From: CAWJEL01 sp964647255
GTDB taxonomy: Bacteria > Chloroflexota > Anaerolineae > CG2-30-64-16
DNA length: 64,000 nucleotides
Assembly: GCA_964647255.1 (NCBI GenBank)
Contig: CAZYGI010000001.1
Span: forward strand, 62,001 to 126,000
Direction: 5' to 3'
The notes beneath the pieces are model-generated. The model made no database searches, had not been told where the DNA came from, and saw nothing but the letters and a program-made list of their open reading frames with translations. Of the stretch, positions 7,355 to 16,159 are shown piece after piece. Positions within the stretch are counted from its first letter, which is position 1, and each line of letters begins with the position of its first letter. A program made the translations under genes and the position numbers.

Positions 7355-8892
7355 ACACCATCCGGCGCGAGCGCACGATCCTGGCGCTCATCCTGGTCCT
7401 TTACTTCGCCCTCGCCGGGCTCTTTGCGGCGATCACCCCCGCGTGGCAGGCGCCCGATGAGCCGGCGCACTACAACTACGTGCGCTACCTCGCGGAAAAC
7501 GGCGCCTTTCCCGTGCTGCATCCGGGCGATTACCCACACGCCTACCTGGAAGAAATCAAGTCGCGCAAGTTTCCGCCCGATCTGAGCATCGCCCCGATCC
7601 GCTACGAGTTCCACCAGCCGCCGCTCTACTACGCGCTGGCCGCGCCGTTCTACACGCTGGCCGGAGGGAATCTTCTGGCGCTGCGGTGGCTCTCCGTGCT
7701 CCTGGGGGCCGGGATCGTGCTGCTGGCTCATGCGGTGGCCCGACAGATCGTTGGGCTGCGCCACGCCCTGGCGGCCGCAGCCTTCGTCGCGTTTCTGCCG
7801 CAGCATCTCACAACGGTCTCGCAGGTCGGCAACGATGTGTTGGCGGAGCTATTGTTCGCGGCGGTGTTGTATCATTTGGTCAGCAGGTTCATGCAGAGCG
7901 ACGATCTCCGCCCTGAAAGCCGGGAGTCCGGCGAGTCACCCGACAAGCCGCAAAAACGCTGGCCGGCAAAGACGCGATCTCTTCTTGGCCTGGGAATTCT
8001 GCTCGGCCTGATCCTGATCACGAAGACCACGGCGTACATCGCGGTGCCGCTGGCCGCCGGGGTGCTGATCTGGCGCTGGACGCGCGCGCGGGCCGACGTC
8101 CGCCACGTCCTTGTCGAGGGCGTGGCGGTCCTCGTTCCCCCTGCAGTGATCGCGTTGCCGTGGTACGTCCGCGACATCGCCGTCTACGGCTGGCCCGATT
8201 TCCTGGGGTTGATCCGGCACGACCAGATCGTCGTCGGGCAGATGCGCGCCGCTGACTTCATCGCGCAGCAAGGCTGGGGCGCCTACTGGCAGCGCGCGAT
8301 CCTGGAGACCTTCCGCAGCTTCTGGGGCCAATTCGGCTGGATGGGCGTCGTGATGGACAGCCGCATCTACTTTGTCCTGGCAATTTTCAGCGGAGCCGTG
8401 CTCGGCGGCCTGGCTTTTCGGATAGCGAACAGCCGACGACGCCGGCCCGGCGGCCATTCGACGGCCGCCCTGGCCCTGCTGATCGCATCCACGACGCTGA
8501 CGCTGCTCGTCTTCGCCTGGTACAACACCCAATTCCTCCAACACCAGGGACGCTATCTATTCACTGCACTGATCCCGCTCGCGATTTTCTTCAGTCTGGG
8601 GTGGGAGGAAGCGCTCCGCCCGCGCGCGAACTTGATCCTGGCCGCGGCGCTGGTGCTCTTCGGGTTCGGGTTGACCGCGTGGGGCATCCTGACCGGTCAC
8701 GGCTTGCCCAAGTGGCCGCTGGTGCTCACCGCGCTGCTGGCCGGTGTTCTGATGGTGGCCGCGTTCGGTCCGCACCTCAGGGTTGGCCGACGCCGGCTGC
8801 TGGCGCTGCTCTTTGCGCTGCCCCTCCTGGCGCTGCCCCTGCTCGACCTGTACGCCCTCTTCGGGGCCATCGTGCCGCAACTCACGCGCTGA
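7351..8892 (+). CDS. polytopic GT-C-like glycosyltransferase
   Basis: Integral membrane protein of 513 residues with about ten to twelve hydrophobic segments. After the first helix comes APDEPAHYNYVRYL (34-47), with an acidic dyad D36-E37 in the first outer loop as in GT-C enzymes that use polyprenyl-phosphate sugars. A hydrophilic loop at about 186-211 splits the helices. It overlaps prs by 4 nt and follows sugar-nucleotide genes, suggesting a role in surface glycan assembly. Donor and acceptor are unknown. Confidence 0.7.
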   Translation: MNTIRRERTILALILVLYFALAGLFAAITPAWQAPDEPAHYNYVRYLAENGAFPVLHPGDYPHAYLEEIKSRKFPPDLSIAPIRYEFHQPPLYYALAAPFYTLAGGNLLALRWLSVLLGAGIVLLAHAVARQIVGLRHALAAAAFVAFLPQHLTTVSQVGNDVLAELLFAAVLYHLVSRFMQSDDLRPESRESGESPDKPQKRWPAKTRSLLGLGILLGLILITKTTAYIAVPLAAGVLIWRWTRARADVRHVLVEGVAVLVPPAVIALPWYVRDIAVYGWPDFLGLIRHDQIVVGQMRAADFIAQQGWGAYWQRAILETFRSFWGQFGWMGVVMDSRIYFVLAIFSGAVLGGLAFRIANSRRRRPGGHSTAALALLIASTTLTLLVFAWYNTQFLQHQGRYLFTALIPLAIFFSLGWEEALRPRANLILAAALVLFGFGLTAWGILTGHGLPKWPLVLTALLAGVLMVAAFGPHLRVGRRRLLALLFALPLLALPLLDLYALFGAIVPQLTR

Positions 8893-9059
8893 TCACCACA
8901 GGGGAGGCCGCGCCTTCAGGACGCATCATTGGCCCTGCAACCCCAACGCCTCAAGTGCGTATTGTCCAGTGCGAAAGAAAACAGCCGGGGCCTCGCTGAC
9001 TGCTCCGGCGCAAGATGGAAGATCGCTCCAACACTTGCTCCAACACTTGAGGAGGAACT

Positions 9060-9284
9060 ATGGAAAACAAGAAGCTGTATCGCAGCCGCACCGACAAGAT
9101 GATTTCCGGGGTGTGCGGCGGCCTGGGCAAGTATCTCGCCATTGATCCGACGCTGATCCGCCTGCTCTTCGTTCTGATCACCGTGCTCGGCGGCAGCGGC
9201 GTGCTGGTCTACCTCATCATGATGATCGTCATGCCTGAGGAGCCGACCGAAACGCCCAACGTCCCCCCGGAAGACCCAAATTGA
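9060..9284 (+). CDS. PspC-domain small membrane protein
   Basis: A 74-residue PspC-type protein: LYRSRTDKMISGVCGGLGKYL at the N-terminus, then one hydrophobic segment (about 33-58, ending YLIMMIVMP). GAGGAGG precedes the ATG. PspC domains are linked to envelope stress responses, but no PspA homologue is visible here. Probably a single-gene transcript ending at 9325-9358. Confidence 0.9.
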   Translation: MENKKLYRSRTDKMISGVCGGLGKYLAIDPTLIRLLFVLITVLGGSGVLVYLIMMIVMPEEPTETPNVPPEDPN

Positions 9285-9324
9285 CCGCAGTCACAATTGT
9301 GAAGTGACCAAAGTCAGGTTTTTG

Positions 9325-9358
9325 AAAGCGGTGCGTCGGGTGGACGCACCGCTTTTTT
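9325..9358 (+). terminator. intrinsic terminator
   Basis: A perfect 13-bp stem (9325-9337 with 9343-9355), 5-nt loop, and a run of six T within and after the stem. It follows the PspC gene. Confidence 0.93.
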
Positions 9359-9502
9359 GCTTCAGAAACCGAGGGGCGGTGCGGCGGGCCGGCGGCTTTC
9401 CGCTCCGTCGGCGACTTGTGGTAGAATTCCATGCAGCCGAACGTTCACTGCGGGGCCCGTGCTCGGGAACCGGATGAACATCGTAGATCAGTGAGGTGTC
9501 CC

Positions 9503-11263
9503 ATGTCTGAGAAGATCCTTGTTTGCGTTGCCTGGCCGTACAGCAACGGCGACATGCATATCGGTCACATCGCCGGCGCGTACCTGCCGGCGGACATCTT
9601 TGCCCGCTACCACCGCCTGTGCGGGAACGACGTGTTGATGGTTTCCGGGTCGGATACCCACGGCACGCCGATCACCGTGCGCGCGGAGGAAGAGGGGATC
9701 ACGCCGCGCGCGGTGGTAGATCGCTATCATCCGCGCAACGTGGAGATGATGCGCCGGCTGGGGATCAGCTTCGACCTCTTCACCGAGACGGACACCGAGA
9801 ACCACTGGGCGGTGACGCAGGACATCTTCCTGACGCACCTGGAGCACGGTTACGTGTATCGCGACACCATGCAACAGCTCTACTGCCTGGACTGCAAGAA
9901 GTGGCTGGCGGACCGTTTCGTTGAGGGCATCTGTCCCTACTGCGGCGTTGACGGCGCGCGGGGCGATCAATGTGATGCCTGTGGCCGGATCTATGAGACC
10001 ATCACTCTTATCAAGCCACGCTGCAAGCTCTGCGGCGGCAGCCACATCGAAATCCGGGAGACCGAGCACTTCTTCCTGGATCTGGCCAAGCTGAACGACC
10101 CGCTGCTGGCGTGGATCAACGACGGTCACAAGGATCACTGGCGGCCCAATGTGATGAACGCGACCCGTTCCCGGCTGGAGAGCCGCGAGCTGCGCGGCCG
10201 GCCCATCACTCGCGATCTCAATTGGGGCGTCACCATCCCGGTGCCCGGCTTCGAGGAAAAACGCATCTACGTCTGGTACGATGCCGTGATCGGCTATCTG
10301 GCGGCCAGCAAAGAGTGGGCAACGCTGGTCGGAGACGCGGAAGCGTGGCGCGCCTGGTGGCAGGGCCCCGCCGCGCGCACCTACCACTTCATCGGCAAAG
10401 ACAACATCGAGTTTCACACCATCATCTGGCCCGGCATGTTGATCGGCTACGACCGCGACCTTAACCTGCCCTACGACGTGCCCGCGAATGAGTACCTGAA
10501 TGTCGAAGGTCGAAAGCTCAGCAAAAGCCGCCGCTGGATGATCGGGATGGGGGACGCGCTGGATCGGTACGACCCGGACCCATGGCGCTATGCGCTCGCC
10601 GCCAGCGCGCCGGAAGCGCAGGACGTCAACTTCACCTGGGAAGAGTTCGTGCGCCGCAACAACGACGAGTTGGTGGCGACGTGGGGCAATCTGGCGAACC
10701 GGGTCATCAGTTTCGCGTATAAGCGTTTCGATGGCAAAGTGCCGCAGCCGGGCGAGTTCGACGAGACGGATCGCAGCATGTTGGCCCAAGTCGAGCCGGC
10801 CTTCCGGGAGGTCACCCGCCTGTTGGACGAGGTCAAGCTCAAAGCCGCCCTGACCGAGACGATGGCACTGGCCCACGAGGCCAACCGCTACCTGAATGCA
10901 AAGGAACCCTGGCAGCAGATCAAAACCGATCCGGGCGCCGCAGCAACCTCCATCTTTGTTGCCCTGCGCGTGATTGACGCCTTAAAGACGCTGTTCGCCC
11001 CGTTCCTACCGTACTCGAGCCAGCGGCTGCACGGCTATCTCGGCTATGAAGGCGAGCTATTCGGCCGGTTGTACACGGACGAGCTGGCAGAGACGTCCCG
11101 CCGACATCTAGCGCTACGCTATGATGGCTCCAACGTGACCGGCCAGTGGACGCCGGGCGAGCTTCTCCCCGGCCAGCCGCTCCGCCCGCCGGCCCCGCTG
11201 TTCACCAAACTGGAACCCAGCCTCGTGGACGCGGAAATCGAACGCATGACCGCTGGCGCATAA
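9503..11263 (+). CDS. metG: methionyl-tRNA synthetase
   Basis: Charges tRNA-Met. HIGH motif at 19-22 (GDMHIGHIAGAYL); the connective peptide carries two zinc knuckle pairs (CLDCKKW, CPYCG, CDACG, CKLCGG); the KMSKS loop reads KLSKS. The anticodon-binding domain is present, but there is no C-terminal EMAP-like tRNA-binding domain. The start is ATG 9503 with GTGAGGTG ahead; an upstream in-frame ATG at 9431 would add 24 unrelated residues. 586 residues. A long hairpin follows the stop directly. Confidence 0.96.
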   Translation: MSEKILVCVAWPYSNGDMHIGHIAGAYLPADIFARYHRLCGNDVLMVSGSDTHGTPITVRAEEEGITPRAVVDRYHPRNVEMMRRLGISFDLFTETDTENHWAVTQDIFLTHLEHGYVYRDTMQQLYCLDCKKWLADRFVEGICPYCGVDGARGDQCDACGRIYETITLIKPRCKLCGGSHIEIRETEHFFLDLAKLNDPLLAWINDGHKDHWRPNVMNATRSRLESRELRGRPITRDLNWGVTIPVPGFEEKRIYVWYDAVIGYLAASKEWATLVGDAEAWRAWWQGPAARTYHFIGKDNIEFHTIIWPGMLIGYDRDLNLPYDVPANEYLNVEGRKLSKSRRWMIGMGDALDRYDPDPWRYALAASAPEAQDVNFTWEEFVRRNNDELVATWGNLANRVISFAYKRFDGKVPQPGEFDETDRSMLAQVEPAFREVTRLLDEVKLKAALTETMALAHEANRYLNAKEPWQQIKTDPGAAATSIFVALRVIDALKTLFAPFLPYSSQRLHGYLGYEGELFGRLYTDELAETSRRHLALRYDGSNVTGQWTPGELLPGQPLRPPAPLFTKLEPSLVDAEIERMTAGA

Positions 11264-11268
11264 CGCGC

Positions 11269-11314
11269 GGGGCCGAGCATGACGGGGAGGCACCTCTCCG
11301 TCATGCTCGGCCCC
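11269..11314 (+). terminator. 22-bp hairpin after metG, no U-tract
   Basis: Arms 11269-11290 and 11293-11314 pair at 21 of 22 positions, starting six bases past the metG stop. No T-run follows. It is a terminator or mRNA 3'-end stabiliser by position. Confidence 0.6.
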
Positions 11315-11678
11315 GATACCGGCCTTCACACCCTGGTCACCTGAGCGATCGCACCCCTGCTCAAAAGCCATCGAGGTTTCCCCAGGCTTGCCACCGGCCG
11401 GCCACCCGCGGACCCCCGCTCCAATGCCCTGTCGGGTCGAATTTGACGCGCCCGACACTTTAGCAACGCGACAAGCGCCCAACATGTAGTTTCAACCCTG
11501 ACCTTGCGCGCGAGAGACTAACTAATAAATAGTATATCAATTCTTTATGACCGCCCTTTGCCTAACTCGCCTCTTGTCCAGAGCACTACGCAACAAAACA
11601 TGCTTCTAACGATCACGCAATCCGCCGAACGCGCCAATAAATTCGCCCAGTATTTCACGATATATTTGGAACACGGAC
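11315..11678. other. intergenic, AT-rich in its right part
   Basis: No convincing gene seen on either strand. From about 11500 the sequence becomes clearly AT-richer than its surroundings and leads into the strong promoter at 11679. It may mark the edge of an acquired segment carrying the IS630-type HTH gene. Confidence 0.5.
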
Positions 11679-11706
11679 TGGACAAATGATTGGTGTCGGA
11701 TATAAT
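11679..11706 (+). promoter_or_regulatory. strong promoter ahead of the IS630-type HTH gene
   Basis: TGGACA (11679-11684), 16-nt spacer, perfect TATAAT (11701-11706). The start would fall near 11713, giving a very short leader. Confidence 0.7.
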
Positions 11707-11729
11707 GAAACCGCTTGGAGAGAAGCCAC

Positions 11730-12179
11730 TTGAAGCCCTTACAAGTCACAGATTTATCCGCCGAGGCCCGGCAGGAGCTTGACACGCTGTACCGAACGAC
11801 GAAAGACGTTCGCATCCACACGCGCGCCCTGATCATCCTGCTTGCCGCGGAAAAGGGTCTGGTGGCCGAAGAGATCGCCTCAATCGTCCGCACCGACGAG
11901 CAGACCGTGCGGCGTTGGCTCAAACGCTATCTGAACCAGGGGATCGCCGGGCTGTCTGACCTGCCTCGGCCGGGCGGGCCACGCAAAGTGACCCCGGCAT
12001 TTCTCGCTGCGCTGGTCGCCGCCGCTCGCACGCAACCGCAAACCCTGCGGCTGCCTTTCACGGCCTGGACCTACGAACGCCTGGCCGACTATCTGGCGCA
12101 ACAGACCGGCACGACCATCCATCCCGAGACGATTCGCCTGCATCTACGCGCCGCAGGCATCACCCTCCAACAGGGATAA
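11730..12179 (+). CDS. IS630-type N-terminal HTH protein without DDE domain
   Basis: About 149 residues matching only the DNA-binding half of IS630/Tc1-type transposases. It has a first HTH (IASIVRTDEQTVRRWLKRYL), the linker GIAGLSDLPRPGGPRKVTP, and a second winged segment (LPFTAWTYERLADYLAQQTG, ETIRLHLRAAGI). It stops where the DDE catalytic domain would begin, and no DDE remnant is seen downstream. Start TTG 11730 has GGAGAG ahead; TTG 11715 is the alternative. Either a transposase remnant or a domesticated DNA-binding protein with its own promoter. Confidence 0.7.
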   Translation: MKPLQVTDLSAEARQELDTLYRTTKDVRIHTRALIILLAAEKGLVAEEIASIVRTDEQTVRRWLKRYLNQGIAGLSDLPRPGGPRKVTPAFLAALVAAARTQPQTLRLPFTAWTYERLADYLAQQTGTTIHPETIRLHLRAAGITLQQG

Positions 12180-12307
12180 GCCGCACCGCGGTTCCCCGCT
12201 GTATCTCACCTGATAGAAAGACGGAAGAGCGCGCAAAAAGACACTGGTTGCAAGCATCAATTTCTGGGATTGCCGCGCGTGAATATCTATTAGAAAAATC
12301 GCAATAA

Positions 12308-12336
12308 TTGACATGCCCCCCTTGCTGTGCTATTAT
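12308..12336 (+). promoter_or_regulatory. consensus promoter for the SufR-like gene
   Basis: Perfect TTGACA (12308-12313), 17-nt spacer, TATTAT (12331-12336). An in-frame ATG at 12313 lies inside this promoter, so the real start codon must be further downstream. Confidence 0.8.
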
Positions 12337-12426
12337 CTCTTTTGCTTTCTGAATCCGGGCAACAGAATGCGCCGGAAACAGGATGCCGTGCGACGAGTGA
12401 TCTTTTTCGGAAGTGAGGGACTGTTC

Positions 12427-13065
12427 GTGCAACCGATTCGCCAGCGTGTCATCGAAATCCTAAAGGAAAACGGCTCGGCCACCGTCGCTCAGCTGGCCGA
12501 CATGCTTGGAATGGCGCAGGTCTCGGTGCGGCATCATCTTGACATTCTGGTGGGCGAAGACCTGGTTGAGTTGGCGGGAGTGCAGCGGCACAACGGCGCC
12601 GGACGGCCCAGTCAGATATACATCCTGACCGCGAACGCAGCGAGGCTCTTTCCGCAACGTCACGAGGCCCTGGCCAACGATCTCCTCGCCGAGCTGAAGG
12701 CCTCTCTCACCGGCTCCGAGCTGCGCCAGATGCTGGAACGCGTGGCCCGGCGCACCGCGCTCGAGGCGCCATTGCCGGCGGCTCAGCAGTCGCTGGAGGA
12801 TCGGCTCGATCAAGTGACCGATTTCTTGTCCGATCGGGGCTACGACGCGCGCTGGAACGCTCATGATGGACAATATGAATTGCACGTCTGCAACTGTCCG
12901 TATTCGGGTGTATCGAACCACCACCCCGAGTTGTGCACAATGGACCAGGCGATGGTTGAGGAGCTGCTGCCGGGCGTGACCCGAGAGCATCAGTCCATTG
13001 CACGGGGCGCACCGCGGTGCATGTATATTGTGCCGAACAAGCCTGCCGCAAACAGCGAAGCTTGA
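12427..13065 (+). CDS. SufR-like Fe-S cluster-sensing transcriptional regulator
   Basis: A winged HTH at about 5-60 (ATVAQLADMLGMAQVSVRHH) is followed by a dimer region and a C-terminal cysteine set C155, C157, C170, C198 (HVCNCPYSG, PELCTMD, APRCMY). This matches SufR-type regulators that bind a [4Fe-4S] cluster and control Fe-S assembly genes. GTG 12427 is chosen (GAGG ahead, downstream of the promoter); ATG 12367 is possible. It stands just upstream of moaA and an A-type carrier, and may regulate them and the radical SAM run. Confidence 0.8.
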   Translation: MQPIRQRVIEILKENGSATVAQLADMLGMAQVSVRHHLDILVGEDLVELAGVQRHNGAGRPSQIYILTANAARLFPQRHEALANDLLAELKASLTGSELRQMLERVARRTALEAPLPAAQQSLEDRLDQVTDFLSDRGYDARWNAHDGQYELHVCNCPYSGVSNHHPELCTMDQAMVEELLPGVTREHQSIARGAPRCMYIVPNKPAANSEA

Positions 13066-13085
13066 CCGGCCAGTTGAGCACTGCA

Positions 13086-14102
13086 ATGGACACCAGAGCC
13101 GTTTTTCCTGATCTGCCGGGCGTCATGTATGATACATTTGGCCGGCGCCTACACTATCTGCGCGTATCACTCACCGATGCGTGTAACCTGCGCTGCGTGT
13201 ACTGCATGCCGGAAGACATCGTCTTTCGGCCCCCTTCGACCTTGCTCCAGGATGACGAGATCGTTACGCTGGTCAAAGTTGCCGCGAGCCTGGGCGTGGA
13301 CAAGGTGCGCCTGACCGGCGGCGAGCCGACCGTGCGCCGTGGGGTCGTGGATCTCGTACGGGCCATCAAAGCGATCCCGGGCATCCAGCGCATCGCGATG
13401 ACCACGAACGGCATCAGGCTGGCTGAGATGGCCGCCCCGCTGGCAGAAGCCGGCCTGGACCAGGTCAACGTCAGCATTGACAGCTTGAAACCGGAACGAT
13501 TCCACAGGATCACCCGCCGCGGCAACCTGGACGACGTGTGGCGCGGCATCGAAGCGGCCCGGGCTGCCGGCATAGATCCGATCAAGTTTAACTGCGTCGT
13601 AACCCGCGGCTTCAACGACGACGAAGTAGCCGACCTGGCGAGACTGACCCTGGTCCATCCGTGGGAAATCCGGTTTATCGAATTAATGCCGCTAGGCACC
13701 ATCGCCGGTTTCCAGCAAGACCAGGTCGTCCCCGTGCGCGAAACGCTAGCCCGCATCGAAGCCGAGCTGGGGCCGCTCACCCTGGAGCCAGGCCACAATG
13801 GACACGATCCGGCCAAACACTTCCGCCTCGCCGGGTCCTGTGGCCGCCTGGGTTTCATCAGCAGTGTCACGGAGCCGTTCTGCTCGGGGTGCAACCGGCT
13901 GCGGCTGACCGCCGACGGGAAGCTAAGGCTGTGTCTGCTGCGCGACGATGAAGCGGACCTGATGACGCCGCTGCGCGCCGGCGCCGACTTTTCGACGCTG
14001 CGCACACTCATGGCGGCTGCGGCCTATCGCAAGCCCTGGGGCCACCGGCTCGAAGAGAATGAAATCGCCGGATCGCGCGAGATGAGCCAGATCGGCGGAT
14101 AA
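13086..14102 (+). CDS. moaA: GTP 3',8-cyclase (molybdopterin synthesis)
   Basis: Radical SAM enzyme starting molybdenum cofactor synthesis from GTP. N-terminal cluster motif CNLRCVYC; LTGGEPTVR SAM-binding region; C-terminal cluster cysteines FCSGCNRLRLTADGKLRLCL. The chain ends MSQIGG, keeping the catalytic C-terminal Gly-Gly. Start ATG 13086 avoids overlap with the regulator; ATG 13125 is closer to the usual family start. About 338 residues. The YqeC-MocA fusion at 32.3 kb also belongs to Mo metabolism. Confidence 0.93.
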   Translation: MDTRAVFPDLPGVMYDTFGRRLHYLRVSLTDACNLRCVYCMPEDIVFRPPSTLLQDDEIVTLVKVAASLGVDKVRLTGGEPTVRRGVVDLVRAIKAIPGIQRIAMTTNGIRLAEMAAPLAEAGLDQVNVSIDSLKPERFHRITRRGNLDDVWRGIEAARAAGIDPIKFNCVVTRGFNDDEVADLARLTLVHPWEIRFIELMPLGTIAGFQQDQVVPVRETLARIEAELGPLTLEPGHNGHDPAKHFRLAGSCGRLGFISSVTEPFCSGCNRLRLTADGKLRLCLLRDDEADLMTPLRAGADFSTLRTLMAAAAYRKPWGHRLEENEIAGSREMSQIGG

Positions 14103-14142
14103 AACCCAGATCAAACTATTCCGTTTTAGGAAAGGGAACAAA

Positions 14143-14532
14143 ATGTCAAGCATAACTGCAGAGAAGACCGATGTGATCGTTTTGACCGAAGCGGCGGCGG
14201 AAAAGCTGGCCACAGTCATGAAGGAAAAAGGATTGGCTGACACGTATGGGCTGCGGGTATTTGTCAGCGGCGGCGGATGCAGCGGGCTCCAATACGGCAT
14301 GACCTTCGACGCCAACCCACGACCGACCGATACGGTCTTCGAGCAACACGGCCTGCGGGTGATCATTGATCCGCAGAGCGTGCAGTACATGGCGGGCTCG
14401 GAGATTGACTTCGTGGAGAGCCCGATGGGCGGTGGGTTCCACATCGAGAATCCGAACGCTGTCGCGAGCTGCAGCAGTTGCGGCAGTTCCTCCCGTTCCG
14501 GGAACAGCGGCGGTTGTAGCGGATGTGGATGA
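14143..14532 (+). CDS. A-type Fe-S carrier (IscA/ErpA/SufA-like) with Cys-rich tail
   Basis: Delivers Fe-S clusters to apo-proteins. GGGCSGLQYGM gives the first ligand C46. The usual C-terminal C-G-C is instead C110-S-S-C113-G, followed by a Ser/Gly tail with C125 and C128, for 129 residues against the usual 105-120. AGGAAAGGG precedes the ATG. It sits between moaA and rtcB, 40 nt and 13 nt away, in an apparent operon of Fe-S-dependent enzymes. Confidence 0.88.
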   Translation: MSSITAEKTDVIVLTEAAAEKLATVMKEKGLADTYGLRVFVSGGGCSGLQYGMTFDANPRPTDTVFEQHGLRVIIDPQSVQYMAGSEIDFVESPMGGGFHIENPNAVASCSSCGSSSRSGNSGGCSGCG

Positions 14533-14545
14533 GGACAGAGGGACG

Positions 14546-16003
14546 ATGAAGCCGGTCACGCGCCATGACCTGAAGAAGGTCGCTGAGTACGCCTATGAAG
14601 TGCCGCAGGACTTTCGGCACGACATGCGCGTGCCGGCTCATTTCTACGCTGACGACGACCTGCTCGAAAAAGCCCTGGGAGATCGCTCCCTGGAGCAGTT
14701 GGTCAACACGGCGACCCTGCCCGGCGTGATCGGCCAGGCGCTGGCGATGCCGGACATCCACCAGGGCTACGGTTTCCCCATCGGCGGCGTCGTCGCCACG
14801 CGTCTGCCCAGCGGCGCGATCTCGCCTGGCGGCGTAGGATATGATATCAACTGCGGCGTCCGCCTGCTCGCTTCGCACCTCGATGCACCGGAACTTAAGC
14901 CGTACATAGATCGTCTGGCGGACGCACTCTATCGCCGCGTGCCCAGCGGCGTCGGTGTGAAGGGCAACCTGCACGTCAACAAGGCGGAGCTGGAAACCAT
15001 CCTCGCTGCCGGCAGCCGATGGGCGCTCAAAGAAGGCTACGCCCGCAAGGAAGATGTGGCGCATACCGAAGAGGGCGGCTGCATGGCGGGGGCCGATCCG
15101 GCCAAGGTCAGCAGCGAGGCGAAGAAGCGGGGCCTTGAACAGGTCGGCACGCTCGGCTCGGGCAACCATTTCGCCGAGGTGGACGTGGTCACGGACATCT
15201 TCCACCCGGCGGCAGCCGACGCGTTCGGGCTGCGCCGCGGCCAGGTGGTCGTGCAGATCCACTGCGGCAGCCGCGGGCTGGGTCACCAGGTCGCCACAGA
15301 CTACATCCAGACGTTCCAGGCCGCCAGCCGCAGATTTGGCTATGAGCTGCCGGACCGGCAACTGGTGTGCGCGCCGCTGGACTCGCCGGAGGGGCAAAGC
15401 TACCTGGCGGCGATGAACTGCGCGGCGAACTATGCGTGGGCCAACCGTCAAGTGCTCACTTACGCGGTCCGGGAAGCCTTCGAGGATGCGCTGGGCGGCA
15501 AGGTGCCGGATTGGGATCTGGATCAGGTCTACGACGTGGCCCACAACATGGCGAAGATCGAGATTCACGCGCTCGGCGGCCACGAGGCCAGGCTGTGCGT
15601 GCACCGCAAAGGTGCCACCCGCGCCTTCGGACAGGGCCACCCGGATGTACCGGGCGATTACCGGGCGGTGGGCCAGCCGGTGCTGGTGCCCGGCAGCATG
15701 GGCACGGCGTCTTACGTCCTGGTCGGCACGGCAGACGCCCTGGCGCACACCTTTGGCTCGTGCTGTCACGGTGCCGGCCGCGTGATGAGCCGCTCGGATG
15801 CCAAACGACAGGTGCGTGGCGAACAGCTGCGCAACGAGCTGGAGCACGACGGCATCGCCGTCCGCGCCGGCAGCCTGTCCGGCCTGGCCGAGGAAGCGCC
15901 GCAGGCCTACAAAGATGTGGACCGCGTGGTGGCAATCGTGGAAGCGGCCGGTCTCGCCCGGATCGTCGCCCGGCTAGAGCCGCTGGCAGTCATTAAGGGC
16001 TAA
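14546..16003 (+). CDS. rtcB: RtcB RNA ligase
   Basis: Manganese- and GTP-dependent ligase joining 2',3'-cyclic phosphate and 5'-OH RNA ends. Metal-site residues D100 and C103 (GGVGYDINCGVRLL), GSGNHF, HCGSRGLGHQ, and the guanylylated histidine H408 in SCCHGAGR. 485 residues is normal. The start is ATG 14546 with GAGGG ahead, 13 nt after the Fe-S carrier. No rtcA or rtcR is seen. Linkage to Fe-S genes is unusual. Confidence 0.95.
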   Translation: MKPVTRHDLKKVAEYAYEVPQDFRHDMRVPAHFYADDDLLEKALGDRSLEQLVNTATLPGVIGQALAMPDIHQGYGFPIGGVVATRLPSGAISPGGVGYDINCGVRLLASHLDAPELKPYIDRLADALYRRVPSGVGVKGNLHVNKAELETILAAGSRWALKEGYARKEDVAHTEEGGCMAGADPAKVSSEAKKRGLEQVGTLGSGNHFAEVDVVTDIFHPAAADAFGLRRGQVVVQIHCGSRGLGHQVATDYIQTFQAASRRFGYELPDRQLVCAPLDSPEGQSYLAAMNCAANYAWANRQVLTYAVREAFEDALGGKVPDWDLDQVYDVAHNMAKIEIHALGGHEARLCVHRKGATRAFGQGHPDVPGDYRAVGQPVLVPGSMGTASYVLVGTADALAHTFGSCCHGAGRVMSRSDAKRQVRGEQLRNELEHDGIAVRAGSLSGLAEEAPQAYKDVDRVVAIVEAAGLARIVARLEPLAVIKG

Positions 16004-16159
16004 CACCCTATCCTTCAGATAAAGCTGGAATGGAGCCTGCAGGCGGTCTCTCGCCGGCTAAAGCCTCGATTTCGATGCACTATTTGAAAGGTATTGGAGC
16101 TAGAACTGGAAGCCGGAAGCCAGGAACGACTCCCTGGCCGGCTCACATCGGAGGTAACG

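Noticed and set aside
9488..10876. 462-codon minus-strand frame opposite metG
   Set aside because: metG shows complete synthetase motifs on the plus strand; the opposite frame has no recognisable domain.
12313..12426. N-terminal extension of the SufR-like regulator from ATG 12313
   Set aside because: The ATG lies inside the -35 box of a consensus promoter, so it cannot be on the transcript.
16004..16159. Possible cobalamin riboswitch before the first B12-type radical SAM gene
   Set aside because: I looked for the conserved B12-box and found only a short GCCGG/CCGGC-type hairpin; nothing supports a riboswitch.
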